Positions 1 to 10,019 of a DNA stretch of 64,000 nt are shown one piece after another. This DNA is from Oxytricha trifallax (taxonomy: Eukaryota; Ciliophora; Spirotrichea; Sporadotrichida; Oxytrichidae). Numbering within the stretch: the first letter of the stretch is position 1; each line of letters opens with the position of its first letter. The notes beneath the pieces were generated by a model that saw nothing but the letters and a program-made list of their open reading frames with translations, made no database searches and had not been told where the DNA came from. The DNA is taken from the NCBI GenBank assembly GCA_000711775.1, contig ARYC01001994.1, positions 18,393 through 82,392 of the forward strand, in the 5' to 3' direction. A program made the position numbers and the translations under genes.

Positions 1-1419
1 TCTATATTTCAAGTATACCAACAAAGACCACTAAATATGATTGATGATAAAACTTTGGACAGTCCTATACAGTATATAAATTGTCGGTCATATCTAAAAG
101 TTTAAGGAATCCATTAGAAAACATCCTACAAACACTAAAAAAAATTAATTTCATGCAAAAGCAGCTTGCGACCCTTATATTATTGAGATGTAAGTTTCTG
201 TCCCTCCCTACTAAAGATACACATTCATTATACTTAAATTTATCGGAGAAAAAGGTGTAACTTCATTTAATTCATGAAAATAACAACCGAGATTTATATA
301 TAAAGCCAGAAGTTACAAAAAAATTTGGAGTATTGCTCATTATGTTAAAACTATATCATGCAGCTAATTGCTCAAATAAGGAGGAGAAAACAGTTTAAGT
401 CGAACCCGTTTTAAGGAATGTAGGTTTAATGTGGAATGCCAACTTTATGGTATATTAGGTTCCATATCTCAAATCTCAAGCTCCTCAAATCTAACGGGAG
501 ACCATATAGAGAAATTATAAATCTTGCCTATCTTTTGAGAGCTTGGTATTTCCAGATGTCGATGTTTAAACATCAATCGTGTGATTAACCAAGTATCTTA
601 AAAAAGTATTTTTGATTATATAAACAAGATGAATATTTTTCTTTGAAGTTCAAAAACAACTGATGAGTTTATATCGACCCAATCGAATGAATCTACTTTA
701 AGATCTTTAGGCTGTATTTTATGTCAATATTGTTTACAAAATTTACTTACTAATATATGTAATATTAAACGTTTAATTATATAAATAAAAGATTTTGCAT
801 TTCTAAATATACTTTTACTAATTATATATATATATAATTTTCTTATTCCTCTACTTCATTTACTAATTGTCTCAAATATGCTATTCTAATTTTTATTTTA
901 TCTTTAAATTTAAAATTTCTAAGTTTACACAAATTGAATTCATATTAAATATCTGAGAACGAGCTAAAAAATCAAGTAATAATCTCACCTACAAATATGA
1001 CTTCAAATCATTATCATTTGATATTTCTACTTGCTAATTCATAATATTTTTATTATTTTAATAATTTTTAATCTCAATCTCAATCTCAACATTTCACTAT
1101 ATAATATATAAAATATATATTTATTTATTAATATATTAGTATTGAAAAATGGTAATTATTTTTAGTATTAATATATTATAATCATAGTCGATTTAATTAG
1201 AATTACCTACTTTACCACTATAACCAGTGTTGATTACATATTCTTAAATGTAACATTTTGTTGTTTTTACTAATCTTACAAGTTGAGATTTACTCATAAA
1301 TTATAGTTGATCTGGTATAATCATTGAATTCATAATTTAGTTTATTATTTTGTCTGACTAACTAAAACTCCTTGGCCTGAGCAAGTTTAATCAAATCTCA
1401 TGAGTGTAGACAAGAGTGA
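1..1419. other. AT-rich DNA, no gene seen
   Basis: No reading frame or inverted repeat in this stretch stands out from background on either strand. It has the look of eliminated germline DNA (internal eliminated sequence or intergenic). Confidence 0.4.
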
Positions 1420-1557
1420 TTCATTGAATAAATTTTAGGCATTTAAGGGCAGACTAGTATGAAAAAGGATTTGATTGAGGAGAAGCTACAAGCTACAAAA
1501 TGGGAAGCTACTTTCATCCAGAGGAGTAAACTCAGGATTAACCGTGAAATAGGCTGA
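1420..1557 (+). CDS. Candidate short coding segment
   Basis: This open frame (TAA/TAG read as Gln) runs from just after a TGA to a TGA and is clearly less AT-rich than its surroundings. It contains an ATG at 1459 followed by a charged, helix-like stretch (MKKDLIEEKLQATKWEATF). No family is recognised. A short, GC-raised, charged segment alone in AT-rich DNA is what a macronuclear-destined segment looks like, but the frame is only 45 codons and may be chance. Confidence 0.25.
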
Positions 1558-1765
1558 TTACTCAGAAGAGCCTGGAGTGCTCTCAATATGTTGGAGTGAA
1601 GAGTGGTTAGGTGAACTTAAGTTAGTTCATTGTGCGTTCATCATTCAAGTAGTTTATTAATTTTAAACTAAAAACAAACTAGTTAAAAAAATATAAATAA
1701 GAATGTAACAATTAAGCACATTAATTCATCGATTAGTGGGAAAGAGTAGAGGGATTAGAATCTCC

Positions 1766-2176
1766 TCATATATAAATAACTATAAATGTAAACAAAATAA
1801 CTTATTAATAAACTATATTAAGGTAATCAATAACAATAATATATATGAGGTAATTAATAGGATATTATAATAATTAATTTTTCAATAAGACGCTCTAATA
1901 ATCACTTGATCTAGTATTTTTCAATTAGGATGCATTAATTTATCTGTTTAATGAATTGTGTATTTTCTTTGCGTTGATTTTAAATACGTTAGTTGTTTAT
2001 TTATATATTTAAATAACTTTTTGAATGGGAGTGTCACCCCTAACTTTCACGCATTTCCTATCTAATATTAGTATTTTGAGCACTTTACTAACATATAGAT
2101 TGACTATTGTATGTTTTGACTTTCCATTTAGCAAAATGAACTCTGCTATTTCAACACTTGCTTCTGCTGCTTTTAT
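1766..2176 (-). CDS. Candidate coding segment, possibly Alba-like
   Basis: A 136-codon minus-strand frame. Its first half (about 2176 to 1960) has the balanced composition of a real protein: an AEASVEIAEFILLNGKSKHT stretch, then VNLYVSKVLKIL and KVRGDTPIQKVIQIY. The pattern of basic start, amphipathic helix, strand and G.PIQK helix resembles the small nucleic-acid-binding Alba fold, but this is a visual likeness only. The second half becomes Asn/Ile/Tyr-rich and may be untranslated DNA that lacks a TGA by chance. The frame opens right after a TGA with no clear ATG, so it is probably an internal piece (exon or MDS). It overlaps another minus-strand frame at 2047-2440; only one of them can be right in the overlap. 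Confidence 0.3.
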
Positions 2177-2440
2177 TCATATGTTTTATAAATCATCCAT
2201 TATATAATAGTTTTATTCTCATTTTTATAAAATAAAGTAAGTAGACTCATTTTATATCGCATGATCCAGTAGATAGATTTTTATTTAATCTAGCTAGGAT
2301 TTTGAGCTGCTCCTTGAAACTAAAGTTCCAGCATAAATGCATCTAGTTACGCATCTAAACTTAATTGTATTTCGATAAAACGCCTTGTTAAGTACTAACC
2401 TTGAAATTGCTCTCGAATGCGTATCTGAAAGTAATCAAAG
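2047..2440 (-). CDS. Candidate coding segment
   Basis: This minus-strand frame reads as convincing protein in its upstream part (about 2430 to 2220): RIREQFQGQYLTRRFIEIQ, then LDAFMLELQFQGAAQNPSQI. No family is recognised. It lies just upstream, in a different frame, of the Alba-like segment at 1766-2176. A frame switch near 2180-2220 (intron, short IES or indel) would join the two into one minus-strand gene. That join is inference. Confidence 0.3.
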
Positions 2441-2528
2441 GGAGATAGAATTTATTTAATCTGAGTAATAGAAATAACTTAAATTATTACTACTTTGTAT
2501 TCCTTTATAGATAATTTAAGATTTTTTT

Positions 2529-2903
2529 AGGATAATTAAAATAATTGATAATATAGAATAAATAGATTATCGATTAAAGATCAACAACAATCAAGCTGAA
2601 GTAGGTTTGTATGTTACTATAAAACCTTCCGAGAATGCTCATCTTTTTGATAGCATTGAACGATAAACCGAAGTCACTAGAATTATAAAATTCCTTTCAA
2701 TTTTCAATGAATTCAATAAACTTCCAAAATCACAAACATTTTTAAGAAATTCCAATGTCTTAAAAGCCCAATAAAATAAAAATATAATTATATCCAATTA
2801 ATAAAATTAAATAGAATAATCGGAGAGATAATCCTTCATTCATAAAGGAAGTTATAGATACTTCACAATAGCAGTTCAAGATTTCTCAAAAGGATACTCT
2901 TGA
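2529..2903 (+). CDS. Candidate coding segment
   Basis: A 125-codon plus-strand frame following a TTTTTTTAG (possible splice acceptor). It contains mixed-charge stretches such as NNNQAEVGLYVTIKPSENAH and SIERQTEVTRIIKFL, then a Gln/Asn-rich part. Just before the TGA another frame becomes coding-like (about 2880-2983, VDDNTYESEQQVGRAVANIF) and ends at AAAG|GTAACT, a good splice donor. Together they look like two parts of one plus-strand gene with a frame change near 2885. No family is recognised. The frame opposes the minus-strand segments at 1766-2440. Confidence 0.35.
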
Positions 2904-3119
2904 GTGTTGATGATAATACCTATGAGAGTGAGTAGTAAGTTGGTAGAGCTGTTGCAAATATCTTCCATCAATACTGTTTTAAAGGTAACTTTAAATTTTC
3001 ATATAATCCATTTTAATGATATCAATGTTTATTATAATCTCAAAAATAATGGCTATGTATTTGCATTATATATCTATTCAAACCAATATTTAAAAAAATT
3101 GGTAGTCAATAAAATCTAA

Positions 3120-3657
3120 AAGCTCTTAAAATAATTACATAAAATTTATACAATAATTAAAATCTCTCAAATTATTCTGATATTTTAACTTCCATTTAAA
3201 TCACTCATCCTTCTTTGAGATAAAAAAGCAGTTTAATCAAACTAGATAGTTACTATAAATTTATCACTTGGCTAGATAAAACTTAAAAATATGCTGATTT
3301 TTAATAATTAATCATAAAATAAGAAAACACATTTTTATTGTAGCTTTAAAAATATCTCGATTTTGGTCAATACTGGCAAAACAATTACTTTTGCAGGAAA
3401 GATATTATATTTATTGATATTATTCCTTAATTATGATGATATATCAAAATAATCGGCAGTAAATATGTAGAATGATACATGTAAATATCGTATAAAGATA
3501 TTAGTAGAAGTAAATAGTTGTAGATAAATTAAAATAAGAAATAAATACAACCTCGTGTGTAATATATATATATATTTATATATATTGCAATCTACGAGAA
3601 TTACTGAAGAATATGGGCAATATAATGAACTGAGAATTAAATCTATAGTTCTTTGTC
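3120..3657. other. AT-rich spacer
   Basis: No supported gene. It includes a short TA-rich run near 3562-3586. The 3' end of the minus-strand gene interrupted by TBE copy 1 abuts it at 3658. Confidence 0.4.
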
Positions 3658-3900
3658 TCATTTATTCATTTTATCCTCCCAGTTTTTTTCTTTCATATAT
3701 TTAACCACTTTTGCTTGTTATGTTTTATAAATTAATTTTAATTTTGAATATTTCCTCACTGATTGCTGCTTGACTGCGATTATTATCATAAATAAGACTT
3801 TCTCTAATTCTGTTAAACTCTTGGCATATTGCTGTGATTGCTCTAGTATTTCTAGAATATCTATCCTAAATTTATCTTTCTTTTTTTTCTCAACTATATT
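3658..3900 (-). CDS. 3' part of a small gene split by TBE copy 1
   Basis: This minus-strand frame begins with AAT (complement of the ATT target duplication at 3898-3900) and runs 80 codons to a TGA. The protein is lysine-rich and helical: NIVEKKKKDKFRIDILEILE at the start, then QSQQYAKSLTELEKVLF, ending EKNWEDKMNK. It contains TAA codons read as Gln near its end. Its upstream part lies on the other side of the transposon (8011-8088): removing the element plus one ATT joins the two in frame into one 105-residue frame. No family is recognised. The protein would be small, soluble and basic. Whether it is a whole gene or one exon of a longer one (coding-like DNA continues upstream at 8085-8600) is open. 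Confidence 0.55.
3898..3900. repeat. Target-site duplication ATT, left of TBE copy 1
   Basis: ATT directly precedes the left telomeric repeat and is repeated at 8011-8013 after the right one. TBE elements are known to duplicate a 3-bp ANT target. Confidence 0.85.
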
Positions 3901-3990
3901 CATAACCCCAAAACCCTTTAGTGAGGTTTATAAGTGCTTTAATTAGTAGGGTAAAGTTGGGGTTTTATTGGGGTTAGTAGAGAAAACGCA
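3901..3990 (+). repeat. Left terminal inverted repeat of TBE copy 1
   Basis: Begins with C4A4-type telomeric repeat; the second base pair of the repeat is altered (CATAACCCC). It matches the complement of about 7915-8010 over some 80-90 bp, including the shared GGGTAAAGTTGGGGTTTTAT block. Confidence 0.88.
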
Positions 3991-4039
3991 GGTTTAATGA
4001 GACTTTATTATGTGTTAAATGAGTATTAGTTTAATTATA

Positions 4040-5470
4040 TCACACGAATTTTACTTGCTTGTCTTTGTTGTATATTTTGAATTTCGCTTTCTTTAGTGGT
4101 TCGAGTATATCGTCTAAAGATTGTCTTGGATATGCTGGAGCTCTTTCTATTATCTTCTATACAATCTTCTTTATTTCTTAGCATACATCATCTTGTTTTA
4201 TGTGCTTCTCAGCTAGATTTATTGATTATTATTCATATTTTGTATCAATGTAAGTCATGCTTTCCATATCGCATTCTAAAATTATTGCAGCTACAGCCCA
4301 AACATCCCACTAAATAGAGCCATTAGTCCATTTCTCTCTGATTGGGAAGTAACCTGGAGTACCAAGAACCTTTGCTAAGGTTACAATCTCTTATCTTAAG
4401 GCTCTATTAAAATCGATTACGACTACTTCTAAAGGGCAAAGGTTTAGCATAACATTTTCAGGCTTCAAAACTCTATGTACGTATCCAAGCTCATGAAGTT
4501 CCTAAACACTCTTTATCATAGAATATCATTCAAGTCATCTGGGTATCTTTTTTAATATAGATAATCTCGGAGAGTCATTTAAAACTTTTTTAGCCTTAGT
4601 GCGATGAAACCAAACCCTAAAATAACACCATCTAGCTTGAGCAAATTCTTGCAATCTTTTTTCTAAGCCTCTCTAAGTACAATATATTCGTTAGCAAACT
4701 CATTTTGATACTGCTCGTTTTCAGGAGATAGCTGAAAGGATATACCTTGTAGGCATAGTCATCAACCACTATGAGTTTTGCTTTAGCAGGTACGTTTATA
4801 TGTAAGCAGTTCTCAATACAACTGCTAAGGTCTACTGCATTTAATGCAGGAATATACATGGCTTTCTCTTAAAAGCATGCTAAAAAGACATTACTAGTAG
4901 GTTGGTTAATTAATTCTATTCGCTTCTGCCTCTTGCGCTTCTCCTGTTATTCTTTTTAAGTCTCAAGATTATTAGATTTTCTTTTAGCGGGCACTAATTT
5001 CTAAGTCTCTTTATCTTAAATCAAGAACTTACTTAGATGATGCTTCTGCATATGCTTCTTAACTTTAGCTGAGTGAGTATAAGACTTATCACAAGTTAAT
5101 AACTGCCATTGACTTTATTATGCTTTAAATACACCTTAGCTTTCCCATAGTGAACCTCTTTCATATGTCTCTTCAAACTGGAATCAGTAGTGAAAATTTT
5201 TTACCAGTCTTAGCATTCAAAAGTTTTAATCTTTTAAATCTGAAGCTGTTCCTTTTCTTCCTCAACATCTTTAATTAATGTTTAAACTTCTATCTCAGCT
5301 TTCTGTTTCATGTTTTAAATCTATATAATAAAAAACTGTGCTTCAAATTCAAGAGCTCTTAGCTCTGCCTCCTTCTCAATATAAATAACTTCTTGTTTCA
5401 TGGTTGAACCAAAGTTAAGCATTGATTGACCTGCTCCTAAAAGTGGCGCTCTACGATTTAAGTTGACCAT
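4040..5470 (-). pseudogene. TBE 57-kDa zinc-finger/protein-kinase gene, damaged
   Basis: The span from ATG to TGA is 477 codons, the size expected for the TBE '57-kDa' protein. Order of parts: an N-terminal charged region; a first C2H2 finger near codons 105-130 whose second cysteine is Trp (ECQDW); a second C2H2 finger broken by a one-base loss (TYTHSAKVKKHMQKHH follows in another frame); a conserved middle region (IPALNAVDLSSCIENC, VPAKAKLIVVDDYAYKVYPF); and a kinase catalytic region. The catalytic loop reads HRVLKPEN, so the HRD aspartate is lost here, while copies 3 and 4 keep HRD. The following motif is DFN rather than DFG, as in most copies. GTPGYFP and WDVWAVAAIIL mark the activation segment and helix F. 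It diverges from the 22-kDa gene. Function in the cell is unknown; a role in transposition or host interaction is inference. Confidence 0.85.
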
Positions 5471-6036
5471 GTTTAAATTCAAATTTAAATTTATATTATA
5501 TAGCTCTTAAAACCTCTATAGCTATAGCTGTACTTTATTGGAGTTGCTACAGCATTAATGATGGTTTGATCTCAGCTCTAAGACTTCATATTTATACTCA
5601 GTTTATAACTATAATTTTTGTAATTTTACTCTTAATAATTTTGATTCTGGTACCAACTCAGATAAAGTTCAGGTTGGTACTGGTACCAATTAAGTTTTGA
5701 ACCAGATTGGAACTTTTCCATTAAAACCTCACTGGATTAATACAAGGTACTAATTAAGTTTTGGTACTATTAAATTGGTACCAATTAAACTTAAACGGAT
5801 TTAGTACCGGTACTAATTAAATTTAAACAAATTTAGTACTAATTTAATGGAACTTAATTGATAAAAATGGAGCTCCATCTCTGAAGTTTGTTACAGCTTC
5901 TGCGAACTTTCTCCACATATCATTACAGGGTTGACCTCCTATAAGATCCCCATATTTAATATTAATATTTTAAAGGATAGAATCCAGAAGTCTATAAATT
6001 AAAACTTAAAATTCATTAATAGTAAGAAGAACAAAG
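5471..6036. promoter_or_regulatory. Divergent promoter region of TBE copy 1, GGTACC-type repeats
   Basis: This is the gap between the divergent 57-kDa and 22-kDa genes. From about 5645 to 5850 the words GGTACCAATTAA, GTACTAATTAA and close variants recur many times. The same region is recognisable in copy 3 (about 36880-37100) and, decayed, inside the foldback at 26.2-27.6 kb. It is the likely shared regulatory region; no factor can be named. Confidence 0.5.
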
Positions 6037-6826
6037 ATGGAATCATTAAATGAACAAATGAAAAGGATTGAAGCTCAAGAAATTATCTCAAGATTCAGAA
6101 GCAAGGAGGATCTCTATCGATACCTTACTTAGCATGGTAAAATAAATTGATGTTAATCAACGATGTAAACAGTTGGTCTATTTCTTCCAACGATGGAAGG
6201 AACAAAAATCTCGTTCTTAAAAGCAATACTCTGCGAGGAGAAGAAAGCCTTTAAAAACAATGAGATTAAGTTGATAGAGATTCAAAACTGCCCAGAGATT
6301 TCAGTCACAAATCTCTACGAGGATGCAATGAAAGATGAGGAAGTGGTTATTTACCTTACTAGCAAGAAGTAACTCTCAAATAAGTTACCTGAAAGAGACT
6401 TTTTCTTTGGTGTTCTTGGTACAATAAAAAAGGATTACTTGAGAGAAATTATAGAAGAAGCTCATAAGAAACGCTTCTCTATTTCTCCTGAAGATTAAAA
6501 GAAGCAAGGAATACTAATAAGCAAGACCTGGCTAGCAGAGCTTAAGAAGCATCCTTATCTCTCTAGTAAGCTTTGATTTATAACTTTTTAGGGAAACCTC
6601 GAACTGGTATATTTCTAATGAAAGAGAATGCAAAGGTTCACAGAGAGAGAAATTCTCAAACCATTCATTAAGTTAGCAAGAGACTTTATAATGAAGTTTA
6701 AAGCCTGATTAAATGAACATAGATGCTGATGCTGGTACAAAGAGAAGAAACATGGGTCCTAGTAAAGGACCAGAGGAAGAAAAGAAAGAGAAGCCGAATC
6801 CATTTAAGAGTTCGTTTGATATGTGA
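6037..6826 (+). pseudogene. TBE '22-kDa' gene with a 26-nt intron, damaged
   Basis: Without splicing the frame from ATG 6037 stops at TGA 6574-6576 after 179 codons, which fits the published size of about 22 kDa. A GTAAG...TTTTTAG sequence at 6566-6591 (26 nt) removes that TGA and joins KHPYLSS to RKPRTGIFLMKE; the frame then continues to a basic tail (KRRNMGPSK, EEEKKEKPNPF) ending at TGA 6824-6826. The same intron position and phase are seen in copies 2 and 3 and in the plain-ended element A. The spliced protein would be about 254 residues. Lesions here: an in-frame TGA near 6149 and a one-base loss near 6702. The function is unknown; the 3' end lies 6 bp from the convergent transposase gene. 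Confidence 0.85.
6566..6591 (+). other. 26-nt GT-AG intron in TBE 22-kDa gene
   Basis: Starts GTAAGC and ends CTTTTTAG. It contains the TGA that would otherwise end the frame. Phase 1. Homologous sites: 15416-15441 (GC-AG), 36180-36205 (minus, TT-AG) and 20190-20221 in element A (minus, GT-AG). Confidence 0.75.
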
Positions 6827-6832
6827 AATAAT

Positions 6833-7904
6833 TCATTCATTTAAGTCTAACACTTATTAATAAACATTCATTCTTCCTTTCCTTGCACATATCGTAGTCT
6901 AGTCTTTACTCAATCTCTTGGAACTACTCTGTACTAAGTCTACTGTATTGATTGGTAGATCATGCATTAGGTGATACAGCAAGAGTTTCTTGTAGTGAGA
7001 CTTAATCTAAATCCAATAGAATTCGATTCCATTAAACTGAGGACTGTAAGGAAAGTTATACACAGGAGTTATCTTTAACTCTTCATAAGCTTTCTTACAT
7101 TCCTTAGTCTTATGAAGTGAGAGGTTATCAAAAAACAGGATGATCTGTTTATCGTTGTACTTATCTCTTAGCTTATGTAAGAACTCTATATACTACTCTC
7201 GCTAAATAGAGCGCAGCGAGGATGTATAACATAATTTTCCAAGCCTGAATCTTCACTGATACCAGCCAAAATTGCGTGAGTGACAACATTAACCTTTTAG
7301 TCATACACTTCTATATTATCATACTTCTTGTACCTAGACTTATTAATAAAGGTGTTGAACGTAAACACAGCTTCATCAGCATGAATGAACTTGATGTTAT
7401 TATCAATACCTCTGCATTTAATCATATATATATATAGTTTAAATTATTACTGTAAAATGCCAGAGTAAAGTCAATCACTCTCTTCACTCTGTTGACAGTC
7501 TTGAAGGTAATACCATTCCTTCAATAAATATTTTCGATAGTCTATGGTGAGATACGCATGTCAGGAAACTTGCAATGAAACATCACAGCTCGCTAGTCAA
7601 GTGGGAAATGTGCCCAATACTTAAGAATCTTAGAATCGCAGAGATATTTAATATGCTGTTAAGAGAACTTTGATTTTCTTACAGGATGTTATCAAGAACC
7701 ATAATTGAAATGTTAAACAGCTAGCAAGCAGTGATACCTTACAGTCGAAGCACTCTTACACAATAGCTTTGCAATCGCACAATGATACATCACTGGTTTG
7801 AGTTAGTCTATATTAATACTCGCACCATACCTAAGCTTAAGCAGTAAATCTAAATATTTCTCATCATAAATAGACCCCAAAATTCGCTAATTTCTATTTC
7901 TCAT
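6833..7904 (-). pseudogene. TBE 42-kDa transposase, damaged
   Basis: Homologous along its length to the intact transposase of TBE copy 2 (15684-16733). The DDE catalytic residues are readable: HADEA, FFDNLSLHKTKE and NGIEFYW. Lesions: a frame change about 60 codons in (around HFNYG), an in-frame TGA in NIY*RNG where other copies have an Arg or Lys codon, and a 5-base insertion after the HPR motif near 7215. The enzyme family is Tc1/mariner DD34E, which cuts and joins the element ends. It converges with the 22-kDa gene. Confidence 0.88.
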
Positions 7905-7914
7905 TTTGCAAACT

Positions 7915-8010
7915 CGCCTAATTTCTCTACTAACCCTAATAAAACCCCAACTTTACCCTAATAATCAAAGCACTTATAAATAAACCTCATTAAGGGGTTT
8001 TGGGGTTTTG
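7915..8010 (-). repeat. Right terminal inverted repeat of TBE copy 1
   Basis: Ends GGGGTTTTGGGGTTTTG, the telomeric repeat of hypotrichs, followed by the ATT duplication at 8011-8013. Confidence 0.9.
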
Positions 8011-8088
8011 ATTATCCCAACTTTCTTTTAGCATGTTATGACTGATTAATTCTATAATTATTTCCTTTTCTAATTGTTCCTAAATCAT
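8011..8088 (-). CDS. 5' part of the gene split by TBE copy 1
   Basis: From ATG (8088-8086) the minus strand reads 25 codons, MIQEQLEKEIIIELISHN then MLKESWD, and ends with AAT, the complement of the ATT target duplication. Precise removal of the transposon and one ATT continues the frame into 3900-3658 for another 80 codons. ATG 8088 is chosen because a TGA lies three codons upstream. It could instead follow a splice acceptor (GATTTAG, just inside this frame). Confidence 0.5.
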
Positions 8089-8600
8089 TAAAATTCATTA
8101 TTTAATGATTTTTTTGGTTTTTCCTATTTAAATTTGAATCCTAATTTCCCAATCTAAATCTTAGAGTAGCCAATTTTCAGATTTGTATCAATTAATATGT
8201 ATTTTAATGTTTAACCAGTTTTCTTAGAATATCTGGAACACAAGTTCTCCTACAATCTCCAAAGCTATTTGGCTAAATATCTGTAATACAAGGACTTTGC
8301 AGCTTTCTAAGCTACACAATATGTTATTTGTATCATTATCTTTACTAGTTTTCCAACCTTTTAGGTGAGTCTTACGATATCATCCACTAGTTCAATATTT
8401 GTTCAAGGCTCTTCTGAATTAATAGCAAGCTCCCTTCCTGTTTTCTTGTATCAAAAATCTCTAGCATTTTAGATTACTTATCGATCTTTAAGATTGCACT
8501 GTTATTTTCATTATTGTATAAGTTTGAAGCACATCAATGCTTGAAATAACATCTAGTTTCTCCTATTTGCTCTGTTCTCAGAAACTAATACCTAGCAAAC
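8085..8600 (-). CDS. Candidate coding segments upstream of the split gene
   Basis: Two successive minus-strand frames look like protein. The first (about 8528-8333) contains ILKIDKQSKMLEIFDTRKQE and GSLLLIQKSLEQILNQWMIS. The second (about 8332-8085) contains AQKAAKSLYYRYLAKQLWRL and LKIGYSKIQIGKLGFKFKQE. Both are richer in charged residues than AT-rich background gives. The switch between them falls at GTAAAG...GTGTAG, a possible small intron, though the phases do not obviously fit. They may be earlier exons or MDSs of the gene split by TBE copy 1. No family is recognised. Confidence 0.35.
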
Positions 8601-9071
8601 AAACAAAGATATCATCTTATAATATATTTTTGAAAAAAGAATATTCAGGCAGTGATAAGTGTAAAAATTACCAAGAGATTTGAATAGAATTATTATTAAA
8701 TATATGTTTTTATTAATTATTAAGAAGCAGTCAAAAGTAGGAATAAATTAATCAATAGAGAAATACATAAACATTACAACATTAAATTTTAATTTAAACT
8801 TTTTTTATACTTATAGATATTTGTTTTTATTAAATTATAATCAAAAACTATCATTAATGCATAACTTTTCCCGTTTTAGTGAATTAATTAAATTAAATAT
8901 GTTTTAAGTTGAATTCTTTTATAATTGGTTCGATTTTAAAGCTTTATAAATAAAATGCTATTAAAAGCAACTTTTATTAATGATAATTACTTAAAAAATG
9001 GACAATTTATATATTTAGTAGATTGTTATATTTACTGTATTATACATATATCAGAATAATATTTATTTTTA

Positions 9072-9311
9072 ATGTCCTCAATAAATTGTAATGAAGTCTT
9101 TAATTGTCCAACATGTAAGAAGTCTTTCAATAACAGTAAAAAATAAAAACTTAAGAATTTTAAAAATTATTATTTACTATTATTAATGAAACTTGGAAGA
9201 AATATCCAGCTTGCAGAAAATTTAAACTGCATGAACTGGTAGAATTTATATAAGATTATAAGCAACAAATTTAGATGTTAATTATAAAGATAGAAATTAT
9301 TATTTTAGTGA
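9072..9311 (+). CDS. Small ORF with a C-x2-C motif
   Basis: 79 codons from ATG to TGA. It begins MSSINCNEVFNCPTCKKSF, a C..C pair followed by Phe as in the first half of a C2H2 finger, but no His pair follows in frame. Later parts are Asn/Lys/Leu-rich. It may be a decayed zinc-finger gene fragment or chance. Confidence 0.25.
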
Positions 9312-9429
9312 TAAAACAATATCGCCTGATTAATTAGTAAACTCAAAATTAAATATAACATATTCACTTTTTAATACTAAAATCAAACCATCAATCTTAG
9401 TCGTGAAGTAGACGTAACTGAAGTGAGTT

Positions 9430-9975
9430 GACGTGGCAAGTCATAAATTTAAAAACTCCGAAAAAACCACCTCGCCTCATTTCCACTTCACTCTGTTACC
9501 GGGATGCGTAAGAGATAAGAGCCTAGCGAACTAGGAGTATCCTCAGAAGAGCTTTCAGAGATCTGCTTCCTGTAGACAATTAAAGGAAGGATTGGTGAAA
9601 ACTCTTACCAGGTTCGACCGCTGCTGAGATAGTAATTTCTGTCCTTTCGCTGTGGTAGCCTTCACAACCCTACCTGGTGTGGGGAGGAAAATCATTATTG
9701 TTGGCTTTTATGGTTCTCATAGTCTCACATTGAAGCCTGAGCACCACCTTCATCCTGCTCTCTATAAACTAGGAAACTGAACTCACGCCAGGTAGCTCAT
9801 CTATGCAGAGAAATCCTAGTGTGTAGCCCACTCGAGGAGTGTAGAAGCTGACAGATTAAACCCCGCCGACTGGTCCCTAATGCGTTGCGCCAGGCAAACC
9901 CCTAGCTGACCTCGGTAGGCCTTAGTATAATAAAAAGCTCTATTAGAAAGTCTTGAGTGAGATTGGTACCTCACC
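9430..9975. other. GC-rich island of unknown nature
   Basis: About 550 bp with far higher GC than anything nearby. The plus strand has an open frame of about 110 codons (near 9445-9750, including IGENSYQVRPLLRQQFLSF) and the minus strand has several GT-AG possibilities, but no protein family is recognised. It is not a tRNA, nor any rRNA part I can recognise. It could be one or more MDSs, a structured RNA gene, or a mobile sequence: the right edge is a hairpin (9943-9998). Confidence 0.4.
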
Positions 9976-9998
9976 CAGCAATTAACTTTCTAATTTAA
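9943..9998 (+). repeat. Hairpin at the right edge of the GC-rich island
   Basis: ATTAGAAAGT is matched by ACTTTCTAAT, enclosing a smaller GTGAG/CTCAC stem around GGTACC. It lies exactly where GC content drops. Confidence 0.5.
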
Positions 9999-10019
9999 TA
10001 ATTACTATATCGCCTAAAA

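Larger units (their letters stand above)
3901..8010. mobile_element. TBE copy 1 (telomere-bearing Tc1-type transposon, full length)
   Basis: A 4110-bp element bounded by inverted repeats that begin with telomeric sequence (left CATAACCCCAAAACCCC, right complement CAAAACCCCAAAACCCC) and flanked by ATT. The size matches the roughly 4.1 kb known for Oxytricha TBE1. Gene order is the TBE order: 57-kDa zinc-finger/kinase gene (minus), 22-kDa gene (plus) and 42-kDa transposase (minus). All three genes carry lesions, so this copy is probably not autonomous, though its ends look competent. Copy 4 at 43020 is closely similar to it. Confidence 0.93.

Noticed and set aside
4096-4317. Plus-strand 73-codon frame within TBE copy 1
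   Set aside because: Antisense to the kinase part of the 57-kDa gene.
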